Part shown: positions 1 through 8,215 of the stretch, piece by piece
How the letters are laid out: every line of letters begins with the position of its first letter
How positions within the stretch are numbered: position 1 is the first letter of the stretch
NCBI GenBank assembly: GCA_964570585.1
Contig: CAZMYR010000003.1
Span: forward strand, 1-64,000
DNA: 64,000 nt
DNA from: G020354945 sp964570585
GTDB lineage: Bacteria > Omnitrophota > Gorgyraeia > JABMRG01 > JAFGKX01
Direction of reading: 5' to 3'
Notes under the pieces: generated by a model
Seen by the model: only the letters and a program-made list of their open reading frames with translations
What the model was told of the DNA's origin: nothing
The model's database searches: none
Translations under genes and position numbers: made by a program

Positions 1-416
1 ATTCGCTCAATATTATCCAGAGGGATTAAATTCCAATCCGCGATTTTATCTTCACCTCTATTTTGGGGTATCCCATCTACAAGTACCAATTGATGGGTTG
101 ACATACCTCCCCAGAAACCACGCATATTTATCCTGCCAGTAGTTCCTACACCGGAAGAATCATAGGTGTAAACGCCTTCTATGTCTTTTAATAAATCGGG
201 GATGTTTTTTGCATTTGATTCCTCGATCTCTTTTTCTGAAATAACACTAACATTAGAAGCGACCTCTGATAGTTTTCTTTCTGTTCTTGAGGCGGTTACT
301 ACAATCGGTTCTAATGTAATAACCTTAGATATGATATCTTTCTGCTCTTGGGCCCAAATATTTTTAGTCATTACCAAAACCAACGCCCCCATGAAAATTA
401 AATTTTTATTTCTCAT
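1..416 (-). CDS. TonB-dependent outer-membrane receptor, BtuB-like (3' end outside window)
   Basis: Outer-membrane receptor expected to import a corrinoid using TonB energy. The visible N-terminus has a signal peptide (basic MRNKN, hydrophobic core, cleavage near WAQ/EQ). A TonB-box/linker region follows with EPIVVTASRTERK, then the start of the plug domain (NIPDLLKDIEGV, RGFWGG, VLVDGIPQ). The ATG at 416 has a GGAGG-type ribosome site just upstream. The gene runs off the left edge, so only about 138 residues are seen and the barrel is not visible. A cobalamin riboswitch lies directly upstream and btuCDF lies beyond it, which argues for corrinoid rather than siderophore specificity. The plug family is clear; the substrate is inferred from context. 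Confidence 0.85.
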   Translation of the reverse strand, partial: MRNKNLIFMGALVLVMTKNIWAQEQKDIISKVITLEPIVVTASRTERKLSEVASNVSVISEKEIEESNAKNIPDLLKDIEGVYTYDSSGVGTTGRINMRGFWGGMSTHQLVLVDGIPQNRGEDKIADWNLIPLDNIER

Positions 417-445
417 TTTTTTCCTCCCTCGAGAATACTCTCCAT

Positions 446-542
446 GATAGGCAATGGTCCGGGCTCACCTGCTTTCTTAAAATGCAGGCATTACCGTTGC
501 GGGGCAGCAGAAGGAATCACACCTTCACTTCCTTTGCCTATC
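446..542 (-). promoter_or_regulatory. Cobalamin riboswitch upstream of the TonB receptor
   Basis: On the minus strand a closing helix GATAGGCAA/TTGCCTATC encloses the conserved adenosylcobalamin core GCTGCCCCGCAACGGTAA, an AGGAAG...CTTCCT-like arm and a B12-box-like AGCCCGGACC. It ends about 30 nt before the receptor ATG, so control may be by occlusion of the ribosome site rather than by a long terminator. I saw no separate strong promoter between btuD and this element. Confidence 0.85.
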
Positions 543-672
543 CGGTTCACCCCCTCACCAATTGTATAGAAACAGAAAAATGCAAATTGGTGTGGGGGTA
601 AATTACCAAATTACCACTTTATTTAAACAGAGTCACAGGTTAAATTGATACTGGTTCACCTGCCTTTTGCCT

Positions 673-1479
673 TTAATTGATTCTGGATTTTCTTTTTTGC
701 TTTTCTTCTTCAGAAACCACCAATATATAAGGTCTTGAAGAAATAGGATTTTTTTCTACAACTACAACTGTCTTATAAACCTCCTCAATAACCTTATAAT
801 TTAACACCTCTTCAGGTCGTCCAGTCTTATGAATCCTTCCTTCATTGATGAGAATCAAACGATGGCAGTATTCACTGGCTAAATTAAGGTCGTGCAAAAC
901 CATAATTACTGTAAGCTGCAATTCTCTATTTAACCTCCTGATAAGGTCTAAAATTCCAACCTGATGAGTTATATCTAGATGCGCTGTGGGCTCATCCAGT
1001 AAAAGTAACCCTGGCTCCTGGGCAAGCGCACGGGCAATAAGCACAAGCTGTCTTTCTCCACCACTTATCTCTCCCATTGATCGGTCTCTTAGTTTATAAG
1101 TATCTGTTAAGGTCATACACTTTTTAGCAATATCTAAATCTCTTTTTGCCTCCAGAAACTGCAATCTTCCATAATAGGGAATCCTTCCTAAAAGGATAAA
1201 TTCTTCAACGTTCATAAACCCTGTCTCAACATTTTGAGAAACTACCGCTATTTTCTTAGCCAGTTCCTTAAATCCCATCTGCCATATATCTTTTTCTTCT
1301 AACAAAATTGCACCCGTCTTTGGTTTAAGCATCCTGGTTATAGCCCGAAGCAGGGTCGTTTTTCCTGAGCCATTAGGACCGATTATCCCCACAAATTCTC
1401 CAGTATCCATTCTAAAATTGATATCTTGAAGAAGAAATTTTGAATCATATCCACAGATTAAATTCTGGACTTTCAGCAC
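673..1479 (-). CDS. btuD: Corrinoid ABC transporter ATPase, BtuD-like
   Basis: Cytoplasmic ATPase of a FecCD/BtuCD-type importer. It shows Walker A GPNGSGKT (about residue 35), the ABC signature SGGERQ, Walker B LLLLDEPTAHLD and the switch histidine in VLHDLNLA. At 268 residues it is normal for the family. It starts with GTG whose G is the last base of the btuC stop (TAGTG), so translation is coupled. It is the last gene of the long salvage operon before the receptor riboswitch. Siderophore ATPases look very similar, so the corrinoid role rests on the cobalamin neighbours. Confidence 0.88.
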   Translation of the reverse strand: MLKVQNLICGYDSKFLLQDINFRMDTGEFVGIIGPNGSGKTTLLRAITRMLKPKTGAILLEEKDIWQMGFKELAKKIAVVSQNVETGFMNVEEFILLGRIPYYGRLQFLEAKRDLDIAKKCMTLTDTYKLRDRSMGEISGGERQLVLIARALAQEPGLLLLDEPTAHLDITHQVGILDLIRRLNRELQLTVIMVLHDLNLASEYCHRLILINEGRIHKTGRPEEVLNYKVIEEVYKTVVVVEKNPISSRPYILVVSEEEKQKRKSRIN

Positions 1480-2495
1480 TATTTTACCCCCAGAAGAACC
1501 TGCTTTTTACTCAGGGCATAAACAAAAAGGCTACCGCCTAATATTCCAGTAATTACACCAACGGGTAATTCCAATGGAGAAATAATTGTCCTGGCTATGG
1601 TATCACAGAATATCAAAAAACCTGCTCCGCAAAGAAAAGAACTCACCAGAAGAATCCGATGGTCACTCCCTACAAACATACGCACAAAATGGGGAACAAC
1701 CAATCCGACAAATCCAATTATACCGGCTACAGATACGCTAAAACCCGTAAGTATAGAGGCTATAACAAAAAGCAGCCGTTTAGTCTTTTCTACATTTATA
1801 CCCAGATGCAGCGCTTCTTCTTCCCCTAAAGAAAGGGCGTTGAGGTCAAAACAGAAAAGATAAGAGACTGCTAAACCTAAAATAGATAGCCAAAATGCCA
1901 ATTTTATAAGAAACCAGTCCGGCTCTTCTAAAGAACCCATTATCCAGAAGACAATTCCATGAAGATCCTCTGCGCGTGAAATGGACATAATCAGCATAAT
2001 TAATGATGAAGAGATAAAACTTATCATCACTCCGGTAAGAAGGAGCCCTTGCATCTTTAATGTGCCTTTTCTTATGCTTAGAGAATAAACCAGCGTAATA
2101 ACCACAACCGCACCTAAAAAACCAAAGATAGGCAAAGTTAATAGACCTAATGTACTGTGGATTCTCAAAACAATATTTAAACATACTCCTATCGCTGCCC
2201 CGCCTGAAATACCCAGGGTATAAGGTTCAACTAAGGGATTGCGAAACATCCCTTGCAAAATAACCCCAGCCAGACTTAACGCTCCTCCTATGGCAAAACC
2301 TAAAATAATACGAGGCAGGCGAATATCAAAGATGATGCTATATTCAGTAGTACCTTTACCTTGCAAAATCAAGGAGGCAATTTTCTTAATGGATATTCCA
2401 GCCGGACCAACGGATAAAGAAAAGATGCCTATTACTAAAAGCAGGCCCCCTAAAACTAATATCCATAAAATCCAGCCAATTATTCTCTTTCTCAC
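1479..2495 (-). CDS. btuC: Corrinoid ABC transporter permease, BtuC/FecCD family
   Basis: Inner-membrane permease of 338 residues with about ten hydrophobic segments. FecCD-family landmarks are visible: RLPRIILGFAIGGALSLAGVILQGMFRNPLVEP near residue 58 and GFVGLVVPHFVR near residue 260. It starts with GTG, overlapping the stop of the binding-protein gene by 4 nt (GTGA), and its own stop overlaps btuD by one base. With btuF and btuD it forms a complete importer. A second hydrophobic-rich reading frame inside it is only a shadow. Confidence 0.9.
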   Translation of the reverse strand: MRKRIIGWILWILVLGGLLLVIGIFSLSVGPAGISIKKIASLILQGKGTTEYSIIFDIRLPRIILGFAIGGALSLAGVILQGMFRNPLVEPYTLGISGGAAIGVCLNIVLRIHSTLGLLTLPIFGFLGAVVVITLVYSLSIRKGTLKMQGLLLTGVMISFISSSLIMLIMSISRAEDLHGIVFWIMGSLEEPDWFLIKLAFWLSILGLAVSYLFCFDLNALSLGEEEALHLGINVEKTKRLLFVIASILTGFSVSVAGIIGFVGLVVPHFVRMFVGSDHRILLVSSFLCGAGFLIFCDTIARTIISPLELPVGVITGILGGSLFVYALSKKQVLLGVK

Positions 2496-3346
2496 CTTTT
2501 CTCCTTCAGCTGAGGATGTAAAATCCCGGTAATCTCCTCCAGGGTTTTTGCAAAAATCAATGGAGTAGGACTGGTGATTTTATTAGGATGGATAATATAA
2601 ATCCTGTTATTTTTTACTGCCTTCAATGTTTCAAATTTCTGCCATATTCTTTTCTCTTCTTCTCCATTAATACCCATAGTAACGATAATTATTATATCTG
2701 GATTGTCTTTGAGGACTTTTTCTCTTGAGTAGCGATTGTTCTTTAAACTTTTTGTAATATTTATTCCTCCAGCAAATTCGATGAAATCGTTGATAAAGGA
2801 ACCTCTGATTACTGTAACCAGAGGTTTTGCTCCTACCTGAATGAAGACTTTAAGCCTCTGTAAATCTTTTGTCTTGTTTTTTATCAAATCTACTCTATTT
2901 TCTACGATGTTGATAATTCCTTCTGCCTCTTTTTCTTTGCCTACAAACCTGGCCAGTTTTAAAAAATGTTTGCAAATCTCGCTGAAATTTTTTGCTTCAG
3001 GAAAAGTAATTACTTTTATTCCTAAATTTTTTAGTTTCTGTTTTGCCTCTGGTGTTGTTAAAGATGTTGCCAGAACCAGATCTGGCTTAAGAGCAACGAT
3101 CTTTTCTATGTTGATTTCTATTGCTGTGCCAATTTTTTCTTTGTTTTTTGCCTCAGGAGGCCTCTGGCAATATACTGTGCAGCCAACCAATTTTTCTTCC
3201 ACTCCCAGAATATATATTTCATCGGTGATAACCGGGCCTAATGAAATTATCCTTTGTGGATAATCCTGCTCTGAATATGCAAAAGTGGCAGACAAAAACA
3301 AAGAAGCGCCGATAGACAGAATTGTTAATAATTTTGCTTTTATCAT
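2492..3346 (-). CDS. btuF: Periplasmic corrinoid-binding protein, BtuF-like, secreted
   Basis: Substrate-binding protein of the BtuCD-type importer. A cleavable signal peptide is visible (MIKAKLLTILSIGASLFLSATFAYS), followed by a mature PBP fold beginning RIISLGPVITDEIYILGVEEKLVGCTVYC. That opening and the LKPDLVLATS segment are typical of BtuF/FhuD-type cluster III binders. It has 284 residues. The ATG sits inside the TAA of the upstream radical SAM gene (TAATG), and its end overlaps btuC by 4 nt. It is one of two BtuF-like proteins in this operon; this copy is the one expected to serve the importer. Confidence 0.88.
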   Translation of the reverse strand: MIKAKLLTILSIGASLFLSATFAYSEQDYPQRIISLGPVITDEIYILGVEEKLVGCTVYCQRPPEAKNKEKIGTAIEINIEKIVALKPDLVLATSLTTPEAKQKLKNLGIKVITFPEAKNFSEICKHFLKLARFVGKEKEAEGIINIVENRVDLIKNKTKDLQRLKVFIQVGAKPLVTVIRGSFINDFIEFAGGINITKSLKNNRYSREKVLKDNPDIIIIVTMGINGEEEKRIWQKFETLKAVKNNRIYIIHPNKITSPTPLIFAKTLEEITGILHPQLKEKR

Positions 3347-4068
3347 TAATAGATCCTTTTGACTCTATGTTTTACTTTTACTCCATAATGTAAGATAGAA
3401 ACGTTTTTTAAATATTTTTCAGAGATTTTTTTAGCTTCTTCCATTTCACTTTTAACTGGCTTCCTGAAATTATCTTTTTCCAAATAAGGCATATAGCCAT
3501 CTATACGATAGGGGATTAAAGAGTCAACGCTGGAAATAAATCGAGCAATCTTTTCTATTTCATCTTTATCAATATAGCCGGGAATAAAAATACTCTCTGC
3601 TCGTACTTCAAGATTAGGAATACTTGTATATCTTTTGAAATTATTTAAGACCTGTTCTGGATTATCCTTGCCTGTAAAATCCTTGAATGTCTTTCTGGAT
3701 ATAGCCTTAATGCTTACACAGACTTCATCAATTGTCCTGTCTTCTATATATTTATAGCCATTGGTAATGAGGATGTTGTAAGTAGAAAACTGCTTTTTTA
3801 TAGTTTTTGCTAAAGGAAGAAAATCAGTATCTACTGTGGGTTCTAGACCCAAAAAGACCGTTCTCTTTAAGAAAAGTGGTTTTATATATGATATAACTTC
3901 TTCTCTGGATAACGTTCTATTTTTACTCTGTTTCATCCCCCCGTCTAAATGGCAATCTTCAGAATGATATTTGCTGATGCAACCATGGCAAGAGAAATTG
4001 CATCTTTCACCAAAATAGAGACAAGCCTCTTTTAATTCCGGCGTATAAGTTATATGATAAATTCCCAT
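3346..4068 (-). CDS. Radical SAM protein of unknown role in the corrinoid operon
   Basis: A small radical SAM enzyme of about 240 residues. The cluster-binding motif CNFSCHGC (CX3CX2C) lies near residue 22. A GLEPTVD segment is likely the glycine/glutamate region that contacts SAM, and LITNG is a typical strand end of the TIM-like fold. It resembles activase-type short radical SAM proteins and has no SPASM or B12-binding domain. I chose the ATG at 4068 because it follows the upstream stop directly (TAAAATG) and has an AGGGG-like site; an upstream ATG at 4083 would overlap the previous gene. It lies between two BtuF-like genes, so a role in corrinoid handling is plausible, but the reaction cannot be read from sequence. 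Confidence 0.75.
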   Translation of the reverse strand: MGIYHITYTPELKEACLYFGERCNFSCHGCISKYHSEDCHLDGGMKQSKNRTLSREEVISYIKPLFLKRTVFLGLEPTVDTDFLPLAKTIKKQFSTYNILITNGYKYIEDRTIDEVCVSIKAISRKTFKDFTGKDNPEQVLNNFKRYTSIPNLEVRAESIFIPGYIDKDEIEKIARFISSVDSLIPYRIDGYMPYLEKDNFRKPVKSEMEEAKKISEKYLKNVSILHYGVKVKHRVKRIY

Positions 4069-4069
4069 T

Positions 4070-4855
4070 TTAGCCCCTGGCAAAGATTTCAGGGTGGATA
4101 AATTCAGCCAAAGTTTCTAATCCCTGCACTGCCCTTGGTCCTGGACGGCAAACTAATTCCGCGTCGATCTGGTAAATTCGCTTATTTAAATAAGCGTCTG
4201 TCTGTTTAAAGCGAGGGCAATTCTTCGCATAAGATAATAAATCTGTAGTCTCTCTATGCCCTTTAGAGGTAATAATAACTTTGGGATTTTTCTTAATAAC
4301 AGCTTCCAATAAATTGTCGATATTATCCAGGGCGATATCCTGCATAATATTTGCCCCTCCAGCTACTTCGATCAACTTATTAACTGTGCAAGATTTTAAA
4401 GCAATGCATAAAGGATCGTGAGAACATATATAGCAAATCTTTGGTCTGGTCCTTAAACCTTTAGTCTTCTGATATATTTTTTTAATCTTTTCTTCTATCT
4501 TCTTAGCTAATCGGGAGGCCTTTCGTTGACACCCAATAAGTTTTCCGACAAAGGATACGGCTTCAGGAGCATCCAAAATTGTCTTCGTTTTTACTGCATA
4601 AGTAGCTATCCCCTCAGCTCTTAATCTAGAAACCGTCCCTCTTAAGTCAATAGATGTAGCTAATACTAAATCCGGAGAAAGAGTTACTACTTTTTCTATA
4701 TCTGGTGCAGAAAAACCACCGATTTTATCTATTGACTTAACTTCAGGAGGATAATCGCAACACTCAGTTACTCCTACAATTTTTTTGCCTTCTCCTAAAG
4801 CGAAAACAATCTCAGTATTAGATGGTGCTAATGAAACAATTCTTTTGATATTCAT
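4070..4855 (-). CDS. BtuF-like binding protein without signal peptide
   Basis: A 261-residue cluster III periplasmic-binding-protein fold beginning at once with MNIKRIVSLAPSNTEIVFALG, the usual mature N-terminus of BtuF, then GVTECCDYPPEV and LSPDLVLATS. No hydrophobic signal sequence precedes it and no upstream in-frame extension is needed, since it abuts the cbiZ stop. The protein may stay in the cytoplasm as a corrinoid carrier or chaperone, or be secreted in another way. It is cysteine-rich in the second lobe (CYICSHDPLC...C). Family assignment is firm; location and role are inference. Confidence 0.8.
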   Translation of the reverse strand: MNIKRIVSLAPSNTEIVFALGEGKKIVGVTECCDYPPEVKSIDKIGGFSAPDIEKVVTLSPDLVLATSIDLRGTVSRLRAEGIATYAVKTKTILDAPEAVSFVGKLIGCQRKASRLAKKIEEKIKKIYQKTKGLRTRPKICYICSHDPLCIALKSCTVNKLIEVAGGANIMQDIALDNIDNLLEAVIKKNPKVIITSKGHRETTDLLSYAKNCPRFKQTDAYLNKRIYQIDAELVCRPGPRAVQGLETLAEFIHPEIFARG

Positions 4856-5581
4856 CTAATTATTTTTTGTTTTTAAAATAGCCTCTTTTACTGCAGAGGT
4901 TATGGTCTTTGCCATTATTTCACCTATCTTTGCATGTCCGCCTGCATAGGTTATCTTTGGCCCAGAACCAGAAACTACTAAAACGCTATCTGTGCCTGTG
5001 CCTGTAGCCTGAATTCTGGGATTATGTGTGCTTCTTATATCCAAATTTTGCAGAGCTTGTGTTTTTGCCTCAGTAATAGTGATTATGCTGCTTGCCATAG
5101 CCCCATCTGTAAAAGATAGATCAGTTAAAATGATTATGTTAATTGTTCCAAGACGCTTGAATTTACCTTCTTTTTCAATGCTGCCAGCCTTATCTACACC
5201 TATTCTTAGAGCATTGGTCTTTACTCCTGCAGTAACACAAACATAAATTTTGCTATCAATATATCTTTCTTCCTTAATAAAAAGATTATCCATATCCATT
5301 CCAGTAAACAACATAGCCGCTTCGCTAGGTTTAATTCCTAAATCTGCATAAATCTTTCCTTCATACACTTTTTTATTTTTATGAAAAAAATCCCAGAGCT
5401 CTGAAGGGGTATAGTGATTAGCGATAAATTTTGCTTCTTTAAAACCTTCCAAAGTGGATAGAATCCTCCTTTTGATTGCAAAAGAAACCAGAAATGTCTT
5501 TACCTTTATATCGTCAAATTGATGATAAATTATCTCCGCTTTTCCTCCCTCTAAATCTAAATTAATTTTTCTGCTAGTCAT
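4856..5581 (-). CDS. cbiZ: Adenosylcobinamide amidohydrolase CbiZ
   Basis: CbiZ cleaves the aminopropanol-containing side chain from (pseudo)cobamide precursors to yield adenosylcobyric acid, letting the cell remodel scavenged corrinoids. The 241-residue product carries the family's conserved stretches: VTAGVKTNALRIG, GTINIIILTDLSFTDGAMA, TEAKTQALQNL and ATGTGTDSVLVVSG, then GGHAKIGE near the C-terminus. Its start overlaps the DUF71 gene by 8 nt and it abuts the signal-less BtuF gene. Together with CobD and CbiB, encoded upstream, it completes a trim-and-rebuild route. Confidence 0.92.
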   Translation of the reverse strand: MTSRKINLDLEGGKAEIIYHQFDDIKVKTFLVSFAIKRRILSTLEGFKEAKFIANHYTPSELWDFFHKNKKVYEGKIYADLGIKPSEAAMLFTGMDMDNLFIKEERYIDSKIYVCVTAGVKTNALRIGVDKAGSIEKEGKFKRLGTINIIILTDLSFTDGAMASSIITITEAKTQALQNLDIRSTHNPRIQATGTGTDSVLVVSGSGPKITYAGGHAKIGEIMAKTITSAVKEAILKTKNN

Positions 5582-6263
5582 TTTTCACATTTAGTTTTAA
5601 AAACCAATGTTTATCCTTTAACCCAACCCCTGCACGCAGGGGTTGAGTTAATACTTTCTTTCCAATACTAAACTCTACAGGCTTTTTAAAAATAGGGCCA
5701 TCATAAACAAAGGTGTGATATTCACCATTTTCTCCGCAGAGGTCAATATTTCCCAAAGCTTTTAGGTCTTTTATAAATTCTTTATCTATCCGTCGGCCAA
5801 GCCATTCTTTGCCTAATAGATTGGCCCGGGTGGCTACAATGACTGTTTTAAAACCAGCATTGATAAACTCCTTAAGCAACTTTTCTCTTTTTTCTTTCCA
5901 TAATGGTAATGTAGGTCTTATACATACACATTTGCAGACTCTTTCTATCCAATCCCGGTGTCCCTGAAGGTCTATATCTCCAAATACGCCTGCCTGAATA
6001 TTTTTTTTCCTGAATTCTAAAACAGCTTTTTTAAATACTCTCTCATAACTTTCCCAGGTAGCCCTTCTTTGAATAATGGGAATCCCTATTGCTTCTGCTT
6101 GTAATTTCAATAATTTTGAACTGATTCCATGGGTTCGTGAATATTTGCCATCTTCAGAGACCATATTTAAAAGATAAGCAACTTCAACATCTCGATTTTG
6201 CATTACTCTATACAAAGCCAGGGAAGTCTCTTTGCCGCCACTCCAGGAAATAAACACTTTCAT
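5574..6263 (-). CDS. DUF71/COG2102 PP-loop ATP pyrophosphatase (Dph6-like)
   Basis: A 229-residue PP-loop protein starting MKVFISWSGGKETSLALY, where SGGKET is the ATP-binding loop, with the DUF71 C-terminal signature GENGEYHTFVYDGP. In archaea and eukaryotes this family makes diphthamide (diphthine-ammonia ligase), but bacteria lack diphthamide. A published comparative-genomics proposal places a bacterial DUF71 subgroup in B12 salvage, and this location directly before cbiZ (8-nt overlap) fits it. The substrate remains unproven. The DUF71 family is clear; the B12 role is inference from context. Confidence 0.85.
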   Translation of the reverse strand: MKVFISWSGGKETSLALYRVMQNRDVEVAYLLNMVSEDGKYSRTHGISSKLLKLQAEAIGIPIIQRRATWESYERVFKKAVLEFRKKNIQAGVFGDIDLQGHRDWIERVCKCVCIRPTLPLWKEKREKLLKEFINAGFKTVIVATRANLLGKEWLGRRIDKEFIKDLKALGNIDLCGENGEYHTFVYDGPIFKKPVEFSIGKKVLTQPLRAGVGLKDKHWFLKLNVKND

Positions 6264-7187
6264 CTACTTTCTCCAATCCAGAACACACCCACAAACCTTG
6301 CAATGAAAGGCTATGGCCTCAATCCCTGAACCGCATCCAGAACATCTCTTTTCACCCTCCTTAGGTTCAGGGATTTTTCCAATCACATTCCTATATACCT
6401 TGTAATAATAAAAATGTTCTTTATTCATAAATTTCACAGGGTAGGAGTTTTCTTTAAACTCTTCATCAGTTATTTTAGCAGAGATAATCTCTCGAATTTT
6501 TGCCATTCCTGAGCCATTTTCCAATGGCCTTTTATCTTGCCAGATAACTTCTGCAGGTAATGTATCCTCAAAGGCCTTACGGAGAATCCATTTTCCCCAA
6601 AACTTCCCATTCTGTTGCCTTAATTTCAAATCAGGACTTATTGACAGGGCAAAATTTAAAAATCCCCTGTTTAAAAAGGGTTGAACAATCTTTAAGCCAA
6701 AATAATTACCTATTAAATTAGAACTGAATCTCATATTTTGTGATATTTTTCTAATGTAGTTTTCAAGGTCACTTATTTTTTGCATAAAAGAATAACCGGC
6801 AAAAAGCTCATCAGCTCCGTCTCCTGTCATCACTTCATCTATGCCCAATTCAAATGCCTTCTTTAACCCAAAATAAACCACTAAATCATTAGGAATGGCC
6901 GAATCAAAGGTCTTTAGCATCTTTATTACTTTTGGAATAGCATCTATGGCTTCATCAACGTCTACCCTTTTTTGATAATGTTCCATATTGAGAAATTTTG
7001 CCAAAGAAGCAGCAAATTCAACATCTTCTCCGTACGAATTCAAATTTACAGTAATTGCCTTTACATTAGAATTAATACCAGCTAAAGTGGCCGAATCTAT
7101 ACCGCCAGAAAAAAGCAAACCAGAAGCTGAATTTTTTTGGACAGATTCTATCAATTTTCTCTTTAACTCAAAAACTACATCTTTCAT
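6264..7187 (-). CDS. AsnB-like PP-loop amidotransferase domain with C-terminal zinc ribbon
   Basis: A 307-residue asparagine-synthetase-type synthetase domain: SGGIDS PP-loop at residues 27-32, DGADELFAGY near residue 120 and a helical core. It lacks the N-terminal glutaminase domain of AsnB, so it would use free ammonia or a partner for nitrogen. The last about 30 residues form a zinc-ribbon-like knuckle (CSGCG...CKVCGC). It overlaps cobD by 4 nt (ATGA) and is followed with no gap by the DUF71 gene, so two ATP-pyrophosphatase-type enzymes are translationally coupled inside a corrinoid operon. Ordinary asparagine synthesis seems unlikely here; a corrinoid-related ligation is inferred. Confidence 0.75.
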   Translation of the reverse strand: MKDVVFELKRKLIESVQKNSASGLLFSGGIDSATLAGINSNVKAITVNLNSYGEDVEFAASLAKFLNMEHYQKRVDVDEAIDAIPKVIKMLKTFDSAIPNDLVVYFGLKKAFELGIDEVMTGDGADELFAGYSFMQKISDLENYIRKISQNMRFSSNLIGNYFGLKIVQPFLNRGFLNFALSISPDLKLRQQNGKFWGKWILRKAFEDTLPAEVIWQDKRPLENGSGMAKIREIISAKITDEEFKENSYPVKFMNKEHFYYYKVYRNVIGKIPEPKEGEKRCSGCGSGIEAIAFHCKVCGCVLDWRK

Positions 7188-8215
7188 ATGACCTCTTTCA
7201 AAGCATTCAGAAGTTTTAAATTTTCTTTATGAGAACGTATGGCTACACGGATATATTTATCATTTAAATTTCTAAAATTACCACAATCCCTTATGAGAAT
7301 CCCCTTTTTAATGAGCAATTCTTTTAAAGATTTTGATGTGATATCTTCTCTCTCTATTTTTATCAGGAGAAAATTTGTTACTGAAGGATAAGGCCTTAAT
7401 CCGGAAATTTCCGCTAATTGCTCAAAGAGAAATTTTCTTTCTTTCTTTATGAGTTTGTAAGTTTTATTAATATAATTTTTATCGTTTAAAATCTGCTCTG
7501 CTGCTATTTGGGCTAAAGAATTTGTGTTCCAGGGAGGAAGATTCTGCCTTAATTTATTAATAATATTTTTATGGGCGATTAGATAACCCATTCTTAAACC
7601 TGGCAGAGCAAAGAATTTGGTGAGAGTTCGAAGTATGATTATCTTTTTGGATTTTGTTGCCTTCCAGATTAAGGTATGATTCTTCTGGTTTGGCAAGAAA
7701 TCCATAAAGGCCTCATCAACAACAGCTAAATTCTTAACTGCCACACTATTTTCTAAGATAAGATTGCCGGTGGGATTATTGGGATTGCAAAAAAAAGCAA
7801 TGTCTGTATTGCCAACATGAGATAAATTAAGCTTAAAACCCTCTTTTTCTTTAAGTCTTAAAAATCGTATTTTACTCTTTGCGCTTTTTGCTGCGCGTTC
7901 ATATTCTGAAAAGGTGGGTACGGGTACGAGAGTAGTTTTCGGCTTATAAGTGGATGTAATAAGATATATTAGTTCAACAGAGCCATTACCGAGAAGAATA
8001 TTTTCTTCATCAATTTCCCAGTATTTTGCAATCTTTCGGGTTATATTCCTTGCCGCTGGATCGGGATAATGCAGAATCTTATCAAAATTATTATAAATAG
8101 TCTTTTTTATCCTTGTTGGTAGTCCTAACGGGTTGATATTTGCGCTAAAATCGATTATGTCTATTTTGTTAACCTCGTAAATATTTCCACCGTGGGAAAA
8201 ATCTAAATTATCCAC
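7184..8215 (-). CDS. cobD: Threonine-phosphate decarboxylase CobD
   Basis: PLP enzyme that decarboxylates L-threonine phosphate to (R)-1-amino-2-propanol phosphate, the nucleotide-loop linker. The 343-residue product starts with the HGGN segment typical of CobD (FSHGGNIYEV), followed by FSANINPLGLP and YPDPAARNIT. It also has CNPNNPTGN, VVDEAFMDF and the PLP-lysine region RTLTKFFALPGLRMGY. It starts with GTG inside the cbiB 3' end (13-nt overlap). Histidinol-phosphate aminotransferase is the nearest alternative, but the N-terminal motif and cbiB neighbour favour CobD. Confidence 0.88.
   Translation of the reverse strand: MDNLDFSHGGNIYEVNKIDIIDFSANINPLGLPTRIKKTIYNNFDKILHYPDPAARNITRKIAKYWEIDEENILLGNGSVELIYLITSTYKPKTTLVPVPTFSEYERAAKSAKSKIRFLRLKEKEGFKLNLSHVGNTDIAFFCNPNNPTGNLILENSVAVKNLAVVDEAFMDFLPNQKNHTLIWKATKSKKIIILRTLTKFFALPGLRMGYLIAHKNIINKLRQNLPPWNTNSLAQIAAEQILNDKNYINKTYKLIKKERKFLFEQLAEISGLRPYPSVTNFLLIKIEREDITSKSLKELLIKKGILIRDCGNFRNLNDKYIRVAIRSHKENLKLLNALKEVI

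Noticed and set aside
649..672. A third riboswitch-like AGGCAGGTGAACC segment after btuD
   Set aside because: Only a short match to the riboswitch edge; no core or B12 box of its own.
1846..2184. 112-residue minus-strand reading frame inside btuC
   Set aside because: Lies wholly in another frame of a clear permease gene and has no family features.
5574..6263. Diphthamide synthesis role for the DUF71 protein
   Set aside because: Bacterial EF-G (fusA here) lacks diphthamide, and the gene is coupled to cbiZ.
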